64,000 nt of DNA from Cellulomonas gilvus ATCC 13127 (GTDB taxonomy: Bacteria; Actinomycetota; Actinomycetes; Actinomycetales; Cellulomonadaceae): contig NC_015671.1 of assembly GCF_000218545.1 (NCBI RefSeq), positions 1,550,001 to 1,614,000 of the forward strand, given 5' to 3'. Made by a program: the position numbers and the translations under genes. Every line of letters begins with the position of its first letter. Position 1 is the first letter of the stretch. Below the pieces are notes generated by a model. It worked only from the letters and a program-made list of their open reading frames with translations, had not been told where the DNA came from and searched no databases. Below are positions 24,616-35,432 of the stretch, in pieces.

Positions 24616-25758
24616 ATGACCACGACCCCGACGCTGCGGGTGAACGAGCCCCGCGAGATCGTCTCCCTCGTCCCGTACCGGCTCGGCTTCCGGCCCCGCG
24701 ACTCGGCCGTCGCGGTGAGCCTGCGGGCCCCGCGCGGCAGCGTGGGGCTGGTCATGCGCGTCGACCTGTCCGCGATCGGCGACCCGGTCGTCGGGCGGCA
24801 GGTCGCGCGCGCCATGGTCGGCACGCTCGGGCGGGACCGCGCGAGCAGCTCGGTGCTGGTCGTCTACACCGACGAGGACCCGCGCGGGGTCGACGGCGCG
24901 GCCGGCCGGGCGGTCGAGCACTTCCGCGAGGCGGCCGAGGCGCTGCTCGGGCCCGCCGCCGTCTGGGTGGTCACGGACCACGGCTACCTCTCCTACGACT
25001 GCACCGGGGCGTGCTGCCCGCCGGGTGGTCGTCCGCTGCGTGAGCTCGAGTCGACGCAGGTCTCGGCGCGCATGGTGCTCGAGGGCGCCACGATCGCGGA
25101 GTCGCGTGACGCCGTGGTCCGGATCGCCGCGGCCGACTCGCAGCGCCGTCGCGTCGTGGCCCGTACGCGGCGGCGCTGGCAGGAGCGCGGCGCCGAGGCC
25201 GCGCAGGACGGTCCGGGCGCGGTCGAGTGGTGGCGCGCCGAGTCGCTCGCGTCGTGGCGGCTGGCCGTCGACCACGTGGCGGGGCGTGCGCCCGCGCACG
25301 CGCGCGCACCCTGGGGCCGCGTCGAGGCAGGGCTGACCGACCGTCGCGTGCGGGACGCGGTGCTGGCGTCGTTCGTGCCGGGTGCCGGTGACCTGCCGGA
25401 GCGCAGCCTGCGTGGGACCACCGTCGCCGCGCCCGAGGACGCCGCACTGGGCCGCCTGACCGCGGCGCTCATGGGTCCCGGCCCCGGGGTGCGACCGCCG
25501 CAGCCCGAGACGCGCTGGCACGAGCAGGCGCTCGAGGCGGTGGTCGCGCACGGGCGGGCGGGTGCGCAGGCACCGGCGCTGACGCTGCTGGCGCTGCTGG
25601 CCTGGTGGCGCGGCGACGGTGCGCGCGCGCAGATCCTGCTCGACCGCGCGCTGCGCGACGACGCGGAGCACCGGCTCGCGGTCCTGCTCGACTCGGCGCT
25701 CGCCGCGGGCCTCGGCCCGGGCTGGACACGCACCGAGGAGCCGGACGCGGCCGGCTGA
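24616..25758 (+). CDS. DUF4192 family protein
   Basis: A 380-residue cytoplasmic protein of the actinobacterial DUF4192 family. It opens with the family signature (L-R-V-N-E-P-R-E-I-V), then SLVPYRLGFRPRDSAVAVSL. The middle has VVTDHGYLSYDC and CTGACCPPGGRPLRELEST, where three cysteines cluster. The C-terminal part has a helical repeat region (LTLLALLAWWRGDGARA) predicted to bind nothing known. The function is unknown. Start ATG at 24616 matches the family start. Confidence 0.88.
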   Translation: MTTTPTLRVNEPREIVSLVPYRLGFRPRDSAVAVSLRAPRGSVGLVMRVDLSAIGDPVVGRQVARAMVGTLGRDRASSSVLVVYTDEDPRGVDGAAGRAVEHFREAAEALLGPAAVWVVTDHGYLSYDCTGACCPPGGRPLRELESTQVSARMVLEGATIAESRDAVVRIAAADSQRRRVVARTRRRWQERGAEAAQDGPGAVEWWRAESLASWRLAVDHVAGRAPAHARAPWGRVEAGLTDRRVRDAVLASFVPGAGDLPERSLRGTTVAAPEDAALGRLTAALMGPGPGVRPPQPETRWHEQALEAVVAHGRAGAQAPALTLLALLAWWRGDGARAQILLDRALRDDAEHRLAVLLDSALAAGLGPGWTRTEEPDAAG

Positions 25759-25840
25759 CACCCGTCGCCGCAGGTGCGGGTGCAGGCGTGGGCCCGCGGG
25801 CGGTAGCGTCCTGCCCAGGGCGTTCTCGGGAGGAGTCGAC

Positions 25841-26236
25841 GTGGGGATCGTGGTCGGGTACCTGGCAACGCCGGAGGGGCGTGCCGCGCTGGACGTCGCG
25901 GTCCAGGAGGGCGCCGCGCGGGGGCGCGGTGTGGTGGTCGTCGTGAGCATGCGCAGCGACGAGTCCGCCGAGCAGCGCGCCGCGGTGGAGGCCGAGCTCG
26001 CCCGCGTGGGTGAGGACCTGCGTGGACGGGGGATCGAGCACGAGGTGCGGATCCTGGACGGCGGCGACGTGGCCGACGACCTGATCGCGACCGCGGAGGA
26101 GACCGGCGCGGAGCTCGTGGTGATCGGGCTGCGCCGCCGCAGCCCCGTCGGCAAGCTCATCCTGGGTGCCAACGCGCAGCGCGTGCTGTTCGATGCGCCG
26201 TGCCCCGTGCTGACGGTCAAGCCCGCCGCGAGCTGA
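25841..26236 (+). CDS. Universal stress protein (UspA family)
   Basis: A 131-residue single USP domain. The N-terminal strand VGIVVGYLATPEGRAALDVA and the C-terminal nucleotide-binding stretch GLRRRSPVGKLILGANAQRV (a variant of G-x2-G-x9-G-S/T) are visible, ending PCPVLTVK. The final G-(S/T) position reads N-A, so ATP binding is uncertain. A strong GGGAGGAG lies 5-6 bases before the GTG start. A TAGCGT box near 25804 may be the promoter, and a hairpin follows the gene. Confidence 0.9.
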   Translation: MGIVVGYLATPEGRAALDVAVQEGAARGRGVVVVVSMRSDESAEQRAAVEAELARVGEDLRGRGIEHEVRILDGGDVADDLIATAEETGAELVVIGLRRRSPVGKLILGANAQRVLFDAPCPVLTVKPAAS

Positions 26237-26256
26237 CGCGGCGCCGCGCCCGTCAG
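26233..26256 (+). terminator. Hairpin after the universal stress protein gene
   Basis: Arms CTGACG (26233-26238) and CGTCAG (26251-26256) overlap the stop codon; a GC-rich 12-base palindrome-like loop sits between. Confidence 0.45.
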
Positions 26257-26274
26257 GGCTGCCGAGGCGGCGCG

Positions 26275-26300
26275 GGAATCATCGGGGCGGCATGCTCGTT
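26275..26300 (+). promoter_or_regulatory. SigR-type promoter upstream of the principal sigma gene
   Basis: GGAAT at 26275-26279 (preceded by CGG) and GTT at 26298-26300 are separated by exactly 18 bases. This matches the GGAAT-N18-GTT consensus of the thiol-oxidative-stress sigma factor SigR/SigH of actinobacteria. It lies about 217 bases before the sigA start. Streptomyces hrdB is known to have a SigR-dependent promoter. Confidence 0.6.
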
Positions 26301-26456
26301 GGGGACTGCGGGAGCGTCCCGGCGTCGCCACATCAGGCCGCGTGAGAGGACCCCCGCGGGCGAGCGGACCTCGCCGACGAGCCAGCCGATCCGCCCCGTG
26401 CGCACGCCGACGGGTGGACCTGAGCCGACCCGCGCCCGATCCCGCGTTCTGCTCGG

Positions 26457-26462
26457 TACAAT
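26457..26462 (+). promoter_or_regulatory. -10 element TACAAT of a housekeeping sigA promoter
   Basis: TACAAT, one mismatch from TATAAT, stands out in GC-rich surroundings 54 bases before the GTG start. No clear -35 box is visible. Confidence 0.5.
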
Positions 26463-26476
26463 ATCCGTCTACCACC

Positions 26477-26497
26477 CGACACCTCCCGCGGGTGTCG
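26477..26497 (+). other. Stem-loop in the sigA 5' untranslated region
   Basis: CGACACC (26477-26483) and GGTGTCG (26491-26497) form a perfect 7-bp stem with a 7-base loop. It lies between the TACAAT box and the ribosome binding site GAAAGG, 19 bases before the start codon. It could affect translation or transcript stability. Confidence 0.45.
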
Positions 26498-26516
26498 TGC
26501 TGCCGAAAGGTCGTTC

Positions 26517-28142
26517 GTGTCGTCCCAGACTCCGCATCCCGCGCTCCCGCGTGAGTTCGAGCACCCCGCCCTTCAGGACCTCGTCGTCCGCGGCCGCACG
26601 CACGGCACCGTCGGTGCGCAGGACGTGCGCGCCGCCTGCGAGCAGGCCGGCGTCGAGGACGCCAAGCGGCTCAAGGCCGTGGTCCGGGGTCTCGCGACCG
26701 CGGGCGTCACGGTGAGCCAGGCCGGCCTGACCGCCACGCCCAAGGCGAAGGTCGCCGCCGCGACGACCGCGAAGGCGCGGACCACCGCGACGGCCGACGT
26801 GGTCGAGGGTGCCGCCAAGCCCGCCACGCGCCGCGCGACCACCAAGGCCGCCGCGGCGACGTCCGTGGCCACCGAGGACGCGCCGACCGAGCCCGCGCCC
26901 GCCGCGGCCAAGAAGGCACCCGCCAAGAAGGCCCCGGCCAAGACCGCTGCCAAGGGTGCGGCCAAGGGCGCCAAGGCCGCTCCCGACGACGCGGTCGAGG
27001 GCGACGAGGCCGACATCGACGTCGAGGACGTGGACCTCGAGGCCGACCCCGAGATCGCCGAGGTCGTGGCCGAGGCCGTCGCCGAGGACACCGAGTCCGA
27101 CTCCGAGGAGTCGGAGGACGGCGCGACCGCGAAGAAGCCCGCCGAGGCCGAGGAGTCGGACACCGACAAGGGCTTCGTGTACTCCGACGCCGACGACGAC
27201 GACGCGCCCGCGCAGCAGGTCGTCACGGCCGGGGCGACCGCGGACCCGGTCAAGGACTACCTGAAGCAGATCGGCAAGGTCGCGCTGCTGAACGCCGAGC
27301 AGGAGGTCGAGCTCGCCAAGCGGATCGAGGCCGGCCTGTTCGCCGAGGAGCGCCTGGGCTCGGGCGCCACGATGGAGCCCAAGATCCGCCGCGAGCTCGA
27401 GTGGATCGCGCAGGACGGTCGGCGCGCCAAGAACCACCTCCTCGAGGCCAACCTGCGTCTCGTCGTCTCGCTGGCCAAGCGCTACACGGGCCGCGGGATG
27501 CTGTTCCTGGACCTGATCCAGGAGGGCAACCTCGGTCTGATCCGCGCGGTCGAGAAGTTCGACTACACCAAGGGCTACAAGTTCTCGACGTACGCCACGT
27601 GGTGGATCCGCCAGGCCATCACCCGCGCCATGGCCGACCAGGCGCGCACCATCCGTATCCCGGTGCACATGGTCGAGGTCATCAACAAGCTCGCCCGCGT
27701 CCAGCGGCAGATGCTCCAGGACCTGGGCCGCGAGCCCACGCCCGAGGAGCTCGCCAAGGAGCTCGACATGACCCCGGAGAAGGTCGTCGAGGTCCAGAAG
27801 TACGGGCGCGAGCCGATCTCGCTGCACACCCCGCTCGGCGAGGACGGCGACAGCGAGTTCGGTGATCTCATCGAGGACTCCGAGGCGGTCGTCCCGGCCG
27901 ACGCGGTGAGCTTCACGCTGCTGCAGGAGCAGCTGCACCAGGTGCTCGACACGCTCTCGGAGCGTGAGGCCGGCGTCGTGTCCATGCGGTTCGGCCTGAC
28001 CGACGGCCAGCCCAAGACGCTCGACGAGATCGGCAAGGTCTACGGCGTGACCCGTGAGCGGATCCGTCAGATCGAGTCGAAGACGATGTCGAAGCTGCGC
28101 CACCCGTCGCGCTCGCAGGTGCTGCGCGACTACCTGGACTGA
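26517..28142 (+). CDS. rpoD: Principal RNA polymerase sigma factor (RpoD/SigA/HrdB)
   Basis: A 541-residue σ70 group 1 factor. Region 1.1-like residues 15-70 are followed by a Lys/Ala-rich stretch with repeated KKAPA units (about 130-145), then a long acidic segment to about residue 235. Region 1.2 starts [11 protein letters not shown], region 2 holds [19 protein letters not shown] and the -10-recognising [13 protein letters not shown], region 3 is present, and region 4 ends with [10 protein letters not shown] and KLRHPSRS. The GTG start has GAAAGG 8 bases upstream. Two tandem hairpins follow the gene. Confidence 0.96.
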   Translation: MSSQTPHPALPREFEHPALQDLVVRGRTHGTVGAQDVRAACEQAGVEDAKRLKAVVRGLATAGVTVSQAGLTATPKAKVAAATTAKARTTATADVVEGAAKPATRRATTKAAAATSVATEDAPTEPAPAAAKKAPAKKAPAKTAAKGAAKGAKAAPDDAVEGDEADIDVEDVDLEADPEIAEVVAEAVAEDTESDSEESEDGATAKKPAEAEESDTDKGFVYSDADDDDAPAQQVVTAGATADPVKDYLKQIGKVALLNAEQEVELAKRIEAGLFAEERLGSGATMEPKIRRELEWIAQDGRRAKNHLLEANLRLVVSLAKRYTGRGMLFLDLIQEGNLGLIRAVEKFDYTKGYKFSTYATWWIRQAITRAMADQARTIRIPVHMVEVINKLARVQRQMLQDLGREPTPEELAKELDMTPEKVVEVQKYGREPISLHTPLGEDGDSEFGDLIEDSEAVVPADAVSFTLLQEQLHQVLDTLSEREAGVVSMRFGLTDGQPKTLDEIGKVYGVTRERIRQIESKTMSKLRHPSRSQVLRDYLD

Positions 28143-28162
28143 CACCCGTCCGCACGCACGAC

Positions 28163-28198
28163 GAGCGCCCGGCGCCCCTGCAGGGGAGCCGGGCGCTC
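28163..28198 (+). terminator. First sigA terminator hairpin
   Basis: Perfect 11-base arms GAGCGCCCGGC (28163-28173) and GCCGGGCGCTC (28188-28198), with CCCCT/AGGGG pairing inside the loop. It starts 20 bases after the stop. Confidence 0.8.
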
Positions 28199-28237
28199 GC
28201 GCGTCGCATCCGGCCCGGCACGGCCGCACCCGCGGAC

Positions 28238-28276
28238 GACGAAGGCCCGGCACCCCGTGGGGGCCGGGCCTTCGTC
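28238..28276. terminator. Second, bidirectional hairpin between sigA and the DUF7455 gene
   Basis: A perfect 14-base inverted repeat (28238-28251 and 28263-28276; core CGAAGGCCCGGC) serves both the plus-strand sigA and the convergent minus-strand gene. Confidence 0.8.
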
Positions 28277-28290
28277 AGGGTCGGTCGTGG

Positions 28291-28494
28291 TCAGCGCAAC
28301 GCGCCGGCGCCGTGCTCCTCGAGGAGCCGGTCGGTCTCGTCCTGGACGTGGGTCGCCATCGCGGCGAACTTGGGTGCGTGCTCCCGGGAGTGGTGAGCGC
28401 AGAACAGGAGCTCGCCCACGGGCAGAACCACGCGGACATAGGCCTGGGCGCCGCAGCGGTCGCAACGGTCGGCTGCGGTGAGCGGTTCGGTCAT
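28291..28494 (-). CDS. DUF7455 small zinc-ribbon-like protein
   Basis: A 67-residue protein with the family core LTAADRCDRCGAQAYVRV, then LLFCAHHSREH. The CxxC and the later C-x-H-H form a likely zinc-binding site. The C-terminus is a helix rich in acidic residues. This small family is very common in actinobacteria and usually sits beside sigA or topoisomerase genes; its function is unknown. I chose the ATG at 28494; an in-frame GTG at 28506 directly follows a GGAGG and would add four residues. Confidence 0.85.
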   Translation of the reverse strand: MTEPLTAADRCDRCGAQAYVRVVLPVGELLFCAHHSREHAPKFAAMATHVQDETDRLLEEHGAGALR

Positions 28495-28577
28495 GGTCGC
28501 TGTCACGCCTCCATACAACCATCCGGGCCCGCGATCCATCCCCTCCATCCGGGGAGGTTCGCCACGGGCGTACCCAA

Positions 28578-28608
28578 ATGTCACACGATCGTGATGCACG
28601 TGACATTC
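28578..28608. promoter_or_regulatory. Operator-like inverted repeat upstream of parE
   Basis: AATGTCAC (28578-28585) and GTGACATT (28601-28608) form a perfect inverted repeat with a 15-base spacer. Inside the spacer region lies CACGATCGTG (28584-28593), itself a perfect 10-base palindrome. The region is AT-richer than its surroundings and lies between the divergent DUF7455 and parE genes. GTGAT-N4-GTGAC with 9-base spacing is also present at 28592-28605. Confidence 0.55.
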
Positions 28609-28704
28609 AAGGGACCTTCGGCACCCCGGGGCTCACTCTTGAGGGTGAACACCGCGATCGGGTGCCCGCGGCATGGCGTCGCGGGGCGCGTCGGCGGTCG
28701 CGAC

Positions 28705-28710
28705 TACGAT
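28705..28710 (+). promoter_or_regulatory. -10 element TACGAT for parE
   Basis: TACGAT ends 6 bases before the GTG at 28717, so the parE message is probably leaderless. Confidence 0.6.
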
Positions 28711-28716
28711 CCTGGC

Positions 28717-30846
<2,130 letters not shown>

Positions 30847-30904
30847 GGCCCGGCCGGCGAGAAACCGCTTGCCCGGCGGTGCCCGCTCGTCGGAACGTGG
30901 GGAC

Positions 30905-31963
30905 GTGACGACCACCGAACCCGCCGCCACGCCGGCCGCACCCGCACTCATCCCGATCGCCCAGCGTGCGCAGGCGCCCGTACAGGTGCGCCTGCCGGCC
31001 GACACGCACGGCCTGCGGTGGCGACCCCTGACGCCGCAGGACGTGCCCGCGCTCACGCGTCTGGTGACGCGCATCGAGGAGGCCGACGCCGAACCGTTCC
31101 GCACGTCGCAGGACGAGGTCGACGAGAAGTTCGAGGGCGGGTGGAAGGACCACGCGCGGGACACGCTCGCGGGCGTCGACGCCGACGGCGAGCTCCGCGC
31201 CTGGGCCCAGGTCAACCAGCCGCCGGGGGACACCACGGTGGTGCGCGCCTACCTCGACGGGGGCGTGGACCCGGCCTGGCGCGGGCGGGGGATCGGGCGT
31301 GAGGTCCTGGCGTGGGAGATCGACCGTGCGCGGCAGCTGCTCGCCGCCACGGGCAAGGATGTTCCCGGCCGGATCGGTGGTTTCGCCTCGGAGCAGGCCA
31401 CCGCGACGATCGCGCTCCTCCAGGCCGGCGGCCTGACCCCGATCCGGGTCTACTCCGAGATGCGCCGGCCGCTGGGCACCGACCTGCCGGACGTCGCCGC
31501 ACCTGACGGCGTGCGCATCGTACCGTGGTCGCAGGACCGCGACGACGACGTGCTCGCGGCCCACAACGAGGCGTTCGCGTCCCACTGGGGCAGCGAGCCG
31601 CAGACCGTCGAGTCGTGGCGCGCCGGACGCAGCCAGTTCGCCCCCGCCTGGAGCCTGCTGGCGGTGGACGACGCCACGGACGAGGTCGCCGGGTACCTGC
31701 TCTCGGGCCGGTACGAGCAGGACTGGGAGCTCGCGGGGCACAGCTCGGGCTACGTCGAGCTGCTCGGCGTGCGGCCCGCGTGGCGCCGGCGGGGGATCGC
31801 ACCCGCGCTGCTCGCGGCGGTCATGGCGCGGCTTGCGCAGGACGGCATCGAGTACGCCGAGATCGGCGTCGACACCGAGAACCTCTCGGGGGCGCTCGGG
31901 CTCTACACCGCGCTCGGCTTCGCACCGTTCCACCGGTCGTCGCTCTACACGATCGAGCTGTGA
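30905..31963 (+). CDS. Protein with two tandem GNAT acetyltransferase domains
   Basis: A 352-residue protein with two GNAT folds in tandem. The first has the acetyl-CoA pyrophosphate loop in VDPAWRGRGIGREVL (about residues 118-132); the second has VRPAWRRRGIAPALL (about 292-306) and ends with NLSGALGLYTALGFAPF. Two-domain GNATs include mycothiol synthase MshD, but several MshD substrate motifs are not evident, so I do not assign it. The N-terminal 25 residues are Ala/Pro/Thr-rich and disordered. The start is a GTG with GGGGA upstream; an in-frame TTG 12 codons earlier exists. A hairpin terminator follows directly. Confidence 0.85.
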   Translation: MTTTEPAATPAAPALIPIAQRAQAPVQVRLPADTHGLRWRPLTPQDVPALTRLVTRIEEADAEPFRTSQDEVDEKFEGGWKDHARDTLAGVDADGELRAWAQVNQPPGDTTVVRAYLDGGVDPAWRGRGIGREVLAWEIDRARQLLAATGKDVPGRIGGFASEQATATIALLQAGGLTPIRVYSEMRRPLGTDLPDVAAPDGVRIVPWSQDRDDDVLAAHNEAFASHWGSEPQTVESWRAGRSQFAPAWSLLAVDDATDEVAGYLLSGRYEQDWELAGHSSGYVELLGVRPAWRRRGIAPALLAAVMARLAQDGIEYAEIGVDTENLSGALGLYTALGFAPFHRSSLYTIEL

Positions 31964-31967
31964 CGAG

Positions 31968-31994
31968 GGCCGGGGCGTCGCGGGCGCCCCGGCC
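31968..31994 (+). terminator. Hairpin after the double-GNAT gene
   Basis: Perfect 10-base arms GGCCGGGGCG (31968-31977) and CGCCCCGGCC (31985-31994) with a 7-base loop, 4 bases after the stop. Confidence 0.7.
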
Positions 31995-32070
31995 AGCCCG
32001 CTAGCATCGCGCCGGCGGACGACGAGGTCCGCCGTCGTGCTGCCGGGAGACCGGCGGGGGAGGTGGCCCG

Positions 32071-32826
32071 ATGGGCTCGTCGGTCGCGGTCCGGTGCTGG
32101 GGCGCCGCGTGGCTCGTCGTCGTCGCGACGCACCTGGGCGCGCTGGCCGCGCGTGCGGCCACGCTCGCGGACGTCACGCAGTGCCTGCTCGCGCCGCTGC
32201 TCGCGGCCGCGCTGGTGGCGGCCACGCGCTGGCCCCGCACCGCCGCGGTGCGGTGGGCGCTCGCGGGGCTGGGCGCGTCGTTCCTGGGTGACGCCGCGCC
32301 GCGGCTGCTGGCGGGCGACGGCGCGTTCCTGGTGATGGTGGCGTGCTTCCTGCTCGCACAGGTCGCCTACGTCGTGGCGTTCGCGCGGTATGCGCAGCGC
32401 AGCGTCCTGCGCACGCGTCCCGTCGTCCTCGTCGCGTACGGCGCGGTGCTCGCGGTCCTGGTCGGGCTGTGCGCCCCGCACGCCGGTGCCCTGCTGGTGC
32501 CCGTCGCGGTCTACGCGGGTGTGCTCACGGCGATGGCGGTGCTGGCCACCGGGCTCGGTCCGGTCGGTGCCGTGGGTGGTGCGGTCTTCCTGGTCTCCGA
32601 CGCGCTCATCGCGCTCGCCCGGTTCGTGCCGGGCTGGGACCTGCCGGGACAGGACCTCGCGGTCATGGCGACGTACGCCGCGGGTCAGTGCCTGCTGGTC
32701 GTCGCGGTCGCCCGGACCGGGCGCCGGCGGGCTGTGACCGCGGTCCCGGTCCGTCCCGCCGAGCGGCGCGTCGCGGCGCGGGACAACGTGGTGCCGCTCG
32801 TCGTCGCCCCGCGCGTCCCGGCCTGA
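32071..32826 (+). CDS. YhhN family membrane protein (lysoplasmalogenase-like)
   Basis: A 251-residue integral membrane protein with about eight short hydrophobic helices. YhhN-family features are LGASFLGDAAPRLL (acidic site after helix 3), VACFLLAQVAYVVAF and GGAVFLVSDALIAL, which carries the second conserved acidic site. Animal members (TMEM86) hydrolyse the vinyl ether bond of lysoplasmalogen; the bacterial substrate is unclear. A GGGGGAGG ribosome binding site and a TAGCAT -10 near 32002 give it its own transcript. It is convergent with parC, 16 bases away. Confidence 0.85.
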   Translation: MGSSVAVRCWGAAWLVVVATHLGALAARAATLADVTQCLLAPLLAAALVAATRWPRTAAVRWALAGLGASFLGDAAPRLLAGDGAFLVMVACFLLAQVAYVVAFARYAQRSVLRTRPVVLVAYGAVLAVLVGLCAPHAGALLVPVAVYAGVLTAMAVLATGLGPVGAVGGAVFLVSDALIALARFVPGWDLPGQDLAVMATYAAGQCLLVVAVARTGRRRAVTAVPVRPAERRVAARDNVVPLVVAPRVPA

Positions 32827-32842
32827 CCGACGACGCGTCGCA

Positions 32843-35329
32843 TCACCCGATCGCGTGCACCGGCGCGCTCAGCGCGGTGCCCGACATGTCACGTCGCGGG
32901 TCGATCGCGGGCAGCTCGACCGGCTGCCCGGCCGAGCCGCACGCCCAGGCCGGCCCGGTGCCCACCCACGCGAGGATGAGCACGTCCTCGCCCTTGAGGA
33001 ACCGGTGCGAGCGCACGCCGCCGGTCGCCCGGCCCTTGCCCGGGTACGCGTCGAACGGCGAGACCTTTGCCGTGCCTGCCTGCGTCCCGGGGAGCGCGGA
33101 CGACGACCCGGCGACGGTCACGACGACCGCGTCCGGCAGCGCGGCCGGGCCTACCGCGGAGAACGCGACCACGCGCTGGCCGGCGCCCAGCTTGATGCCG
33201 GCCATGCCACCGGCGGCGCGGCCCTGCGGCCGCACCTGGGACGCCGCGAAGTGCAGCAGCGACGCGTCCGAGGAGACGAGCACGAGCTCGTCGTCGTCGC
33301 GTGCGTGCACTGCACCGACCACCTCGTCGCCGTCCTTGAGCGTGATGACCTCCCACGCGTCGCGGTTGGCCGGGACGTCGCCCGCCGCGACGCGCTTGAC
33401 CACGCCCTGCGCGGTCGCGAGCGCGAGCGCGGGCGCGTCCTGCGCGAGCGACGCGAGCGCGACCACGCGCTCGCCCGCCTCGAGCGTGACGACCTCGCCC
33501 AGCGGCACGCCGCCGCCGAGCGTGGGCGCTCCGTCCGTGGGCGGCAGCGCGGGCAGGTCGAGCATCGGGACCCGGAGCAGGCGGCCGCGGGACGTGATCG
33601 CGCCGACGTCGGCGCGCGCGCTCGTGGGCACCGCGGACGCGAGCACGTCGTGCTTCGCGCGGCGCGTGTCGGGCGTGCGCACCAGCGGCTCGTCCGTCGC
33701 GGTCCGGGCCAGCAGCCCGGTGCCGGACAGCAGCGCGAAGCACGGCGTGTCCGCGATCTCGAGCGGCGCGACGGCGCCCTTCCCGGACGTGCGCGCGGCC
33801 GCCGCGCCCGTGACCGCGGAACCACCCGCGGACTCGAGCAGGATGGTGCGCCGGGGCGTGCCGTACGTCGCGGCCACCTGCGCCATCTCGTCGGACACGA
33901 CCGTGCGCAGCAGGGCGTCGTCGGCCAGGATCGCGCGCAGCTCGGCGATCTCCGCCTCGAGCTGGTCCTTCTCGCGCTCGAGCTCGAGGCGCGAGAACTT
34001 GGTGAGCCGGCGCAGCCGCAGCTCGAGGATGTACTCGGCCTGCGGCTCGGACAGGTCGAACACCGTGCGCAGGCGCGAGCGCGCGGCGTCCGCGTCGTCC
34101 GACGAGCGGATGACCTGGATGACCTCGTCGATGTCGAGGATCGCGATCAGCAGACCCTCGACCAGGTGCAGGCGCTCCAGCCGCTTGCCGAGCCGGTGCT
34201 CGGACCGGCGGCGCACCACCGACAGGCGGTGCCCGACCCAGACCTCGAGCAGGTCGCGCAGCCCGAGCGTGCGCGGCTGGCCCTCGACCAGGGCCACGTT
34301 GTTGATCGAGAACGAGTCCTCGAGCGGCGTCGCGCGATACAGCTGCTCGAGCACCGCGTCGGGGTCGAACCCCGCCTTGACCTCGATGACCAGGCGCAGG
34401 CCGTGCTGGCGGTCGGTCAGGTCCACCGCGTCGGCGATGCCCGAGATCTTCTTGGCCTGCACGCCCTCCTTGATCTTCTCGATCACCTTCTCCGGGCCCA
34501 CCATGTACGGCAGCTCGGTGACGACGATGCCCTTGCGCCGCGGGGTGACGTTCTCGACGCGCGCCGTGGCGCGCGTGCGGAACGCACCACGCCCGGTCCG
34601 GTACGCGTCGCGCACGCCGTCGAGGCCGACGATCTTGCCGCCGGTGGGCAGGTCAGGCCCCGGCACGAACCGCATGAGGTCCTCGAGCGTCGCGTCGGGG
34701 TGCATCACCAGATGACGCGCGGCCGCGACCACCTCGACGAGGTTGTGCGGCGCCATGTTGGTCGCCATGCCCACCGCGATGCCCGCGGCGCCGTTGACCA
34801 GCAGGTTCGGCAGCGCCGCCGGAAGCACCTCGGGCTGCGTGAGCTTGTTGTCGTAGTTCGGCACGAAGTCGACGACGTCCTCGTCGATGTCCGTGGTCAT
34901 CGCGGTCGCGGCGGGCGCGAGGCGCGCCTCGGTGTACCGGGGCGCCGCCGGACCGTCGTCGAGCGACCCGAAGTTGCCGTGGCCGTCGACCAGGGGCAGG
35001 CGCAGGCTGAACGGCTGCGCGAGGCGGACCATCGCGTCGTAGATCGCTGTGTCGCCGTGCGGGTGCAGCTTGCCCATGACCTCGCCGACGACGCGCGCCG
35101 ACTTCACGTACGGCCGGTCGGGACGCAGTCCCATGTCGGCCATCTGGAACAGGATGCGGCGCTGCACGGGCTTGAGGCCGTCGCGCGCGTCGGGGAGCGC
35201 ACGCGAGTAGATGACCGAGTAGGCGTACTCGAGGAACGAGCCCTCCATCTCGGCGGCGACGTCGATGTCGACGATCTTCTCGACGAGGTCCTCGGGCGGC
35301 AGGTCCGGGGTCGCGGGGCGACGGGCCAT
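32843..35329 (-). CDS. parC: DNA topoisomerase IV subunit A (GyrA/ParC type)
   Basis: An 828-residue breakage-reunion subunit. The catalytic tyrosine lies in [11 protein letters not shown] near residue 125, and the quinolone-resistance region ([19 protein letters not shown]) is intact. The C-terminal β-pinwheel lacks a standard GyrA box (QRRGGKG); the matching place reads [13 protein letters not shown], which supports ParC rather than GyrA. Start chosen at ATG 35329, [19 protein letters not shown], with GAGGAG 13 bases upstream. Partner of parE on the other strand; two unrelated genes lie between them. Confidence 0.93.
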   Translation of the reverse strand: MARRPATPDLPPEDLVEKIVDIDVAAEMEGSFLEYAYSVIYSRALPDARDGLKPVQRRILFQMADMGLRPDRPYVKSARVVGEVMGKLHPHGDTAIYDAMVRLAQPFSLRLPLVDGHGNFGSLDDGPAAPRYTEARLAPAATAMTTDIDEDVVDFVPNYDNKLTQPEVLPAALPNLLVNGAAGIAVGMATNMAPHNLVEVVAAARHLVMHPDATLEDLMRFVPGPDLPTGGKIVGLDGVRDAYRTGRGAFRTRATARVENVTPRRKGIVVTELPYMVGPEKVIEKIKEGVQAKKISGIADAVDLTDRQHGLRLVIEVKAGFDPDAVLEQLYRATPLEDSFSINNVALVEGQPRTLGLRDLLEVWVGHRLSVVRRRSEHRLGKRLERLHLVEGLLIAILDIDEVIQVIRSSDDADAARSRLRTVFDLSEPQAEYILELRLRRLTKFSRLELEREKDQLEAEIAELRAILADDALLRTVVSDEMAQVAATYGTPRRTILLESAGGSAVTGAAAARTSGKGAVAPLEIADTPCFALLSGTGLLARTATDEPLVRTPDTRRAKHDVLASAVPTSARADVGAITSRGRLLRVPMLDLPALPPTDGAPTLGGGVPLGEVVTLEAGERVVALASLAQDAPALALATAQGVVKRVAAGDVPANRDAWEVITLKDGDEVVGAVHARDDDELVLVSSDASLLHFAASQVRPQGRAAGGMAGIKLGAGQRVVAFSAVGPAALPDAVVVTVAGSSSALPGTQAGTAKVSPFDAYPGKGRATGGVRSHRFLKGEDVLILAWVGTGPAWACGSAGQPVELPAIDPRRDMSGTALSAPVHAIG

Positions 35330-35420
35330 GCGGTGGTTGCTCCTCGGTCGTGCGCGGTGTCGTAGCCGGGACATTCTCGCCCGCCGCACGGCGCCCGCGT
35401 GCCAGGCGCGCGGGGATCGC

Positions 35421-35426
35421 TAGCCT
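35421..35426 (+). promoter_or_regulatory. -10 element TAGCCT for the GNAT/acyl-CoA synthetase fusion
   Basis: TAGCCT ends 6 bases before the ATG at 35433. Confidence 0.55.
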
Positions 35427-35432
35427 GGCGGG

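Noticed and set aside
22624-25758. A 1044-residue open frame on the plus strand overlapping the polyprenyl synthase, the lipoprotein and DUF4192
   Set aside because: Only its last 380 residues (DUF4192) look like protein; the rest is the antisense shadow of GC-rich genes with Arg/Ala-biased translation.
26237-26516. A small protein gene in the 280-base gap before sigA
   Set aside because: No frame with a ribosome binding site and credible composition; the gap is better explained by two promoters and a leader stem-loop.
32855-35365. An 836-residue open frame antisense to parC
   Set aside because: Shadow of parC, with no recognisable motif.
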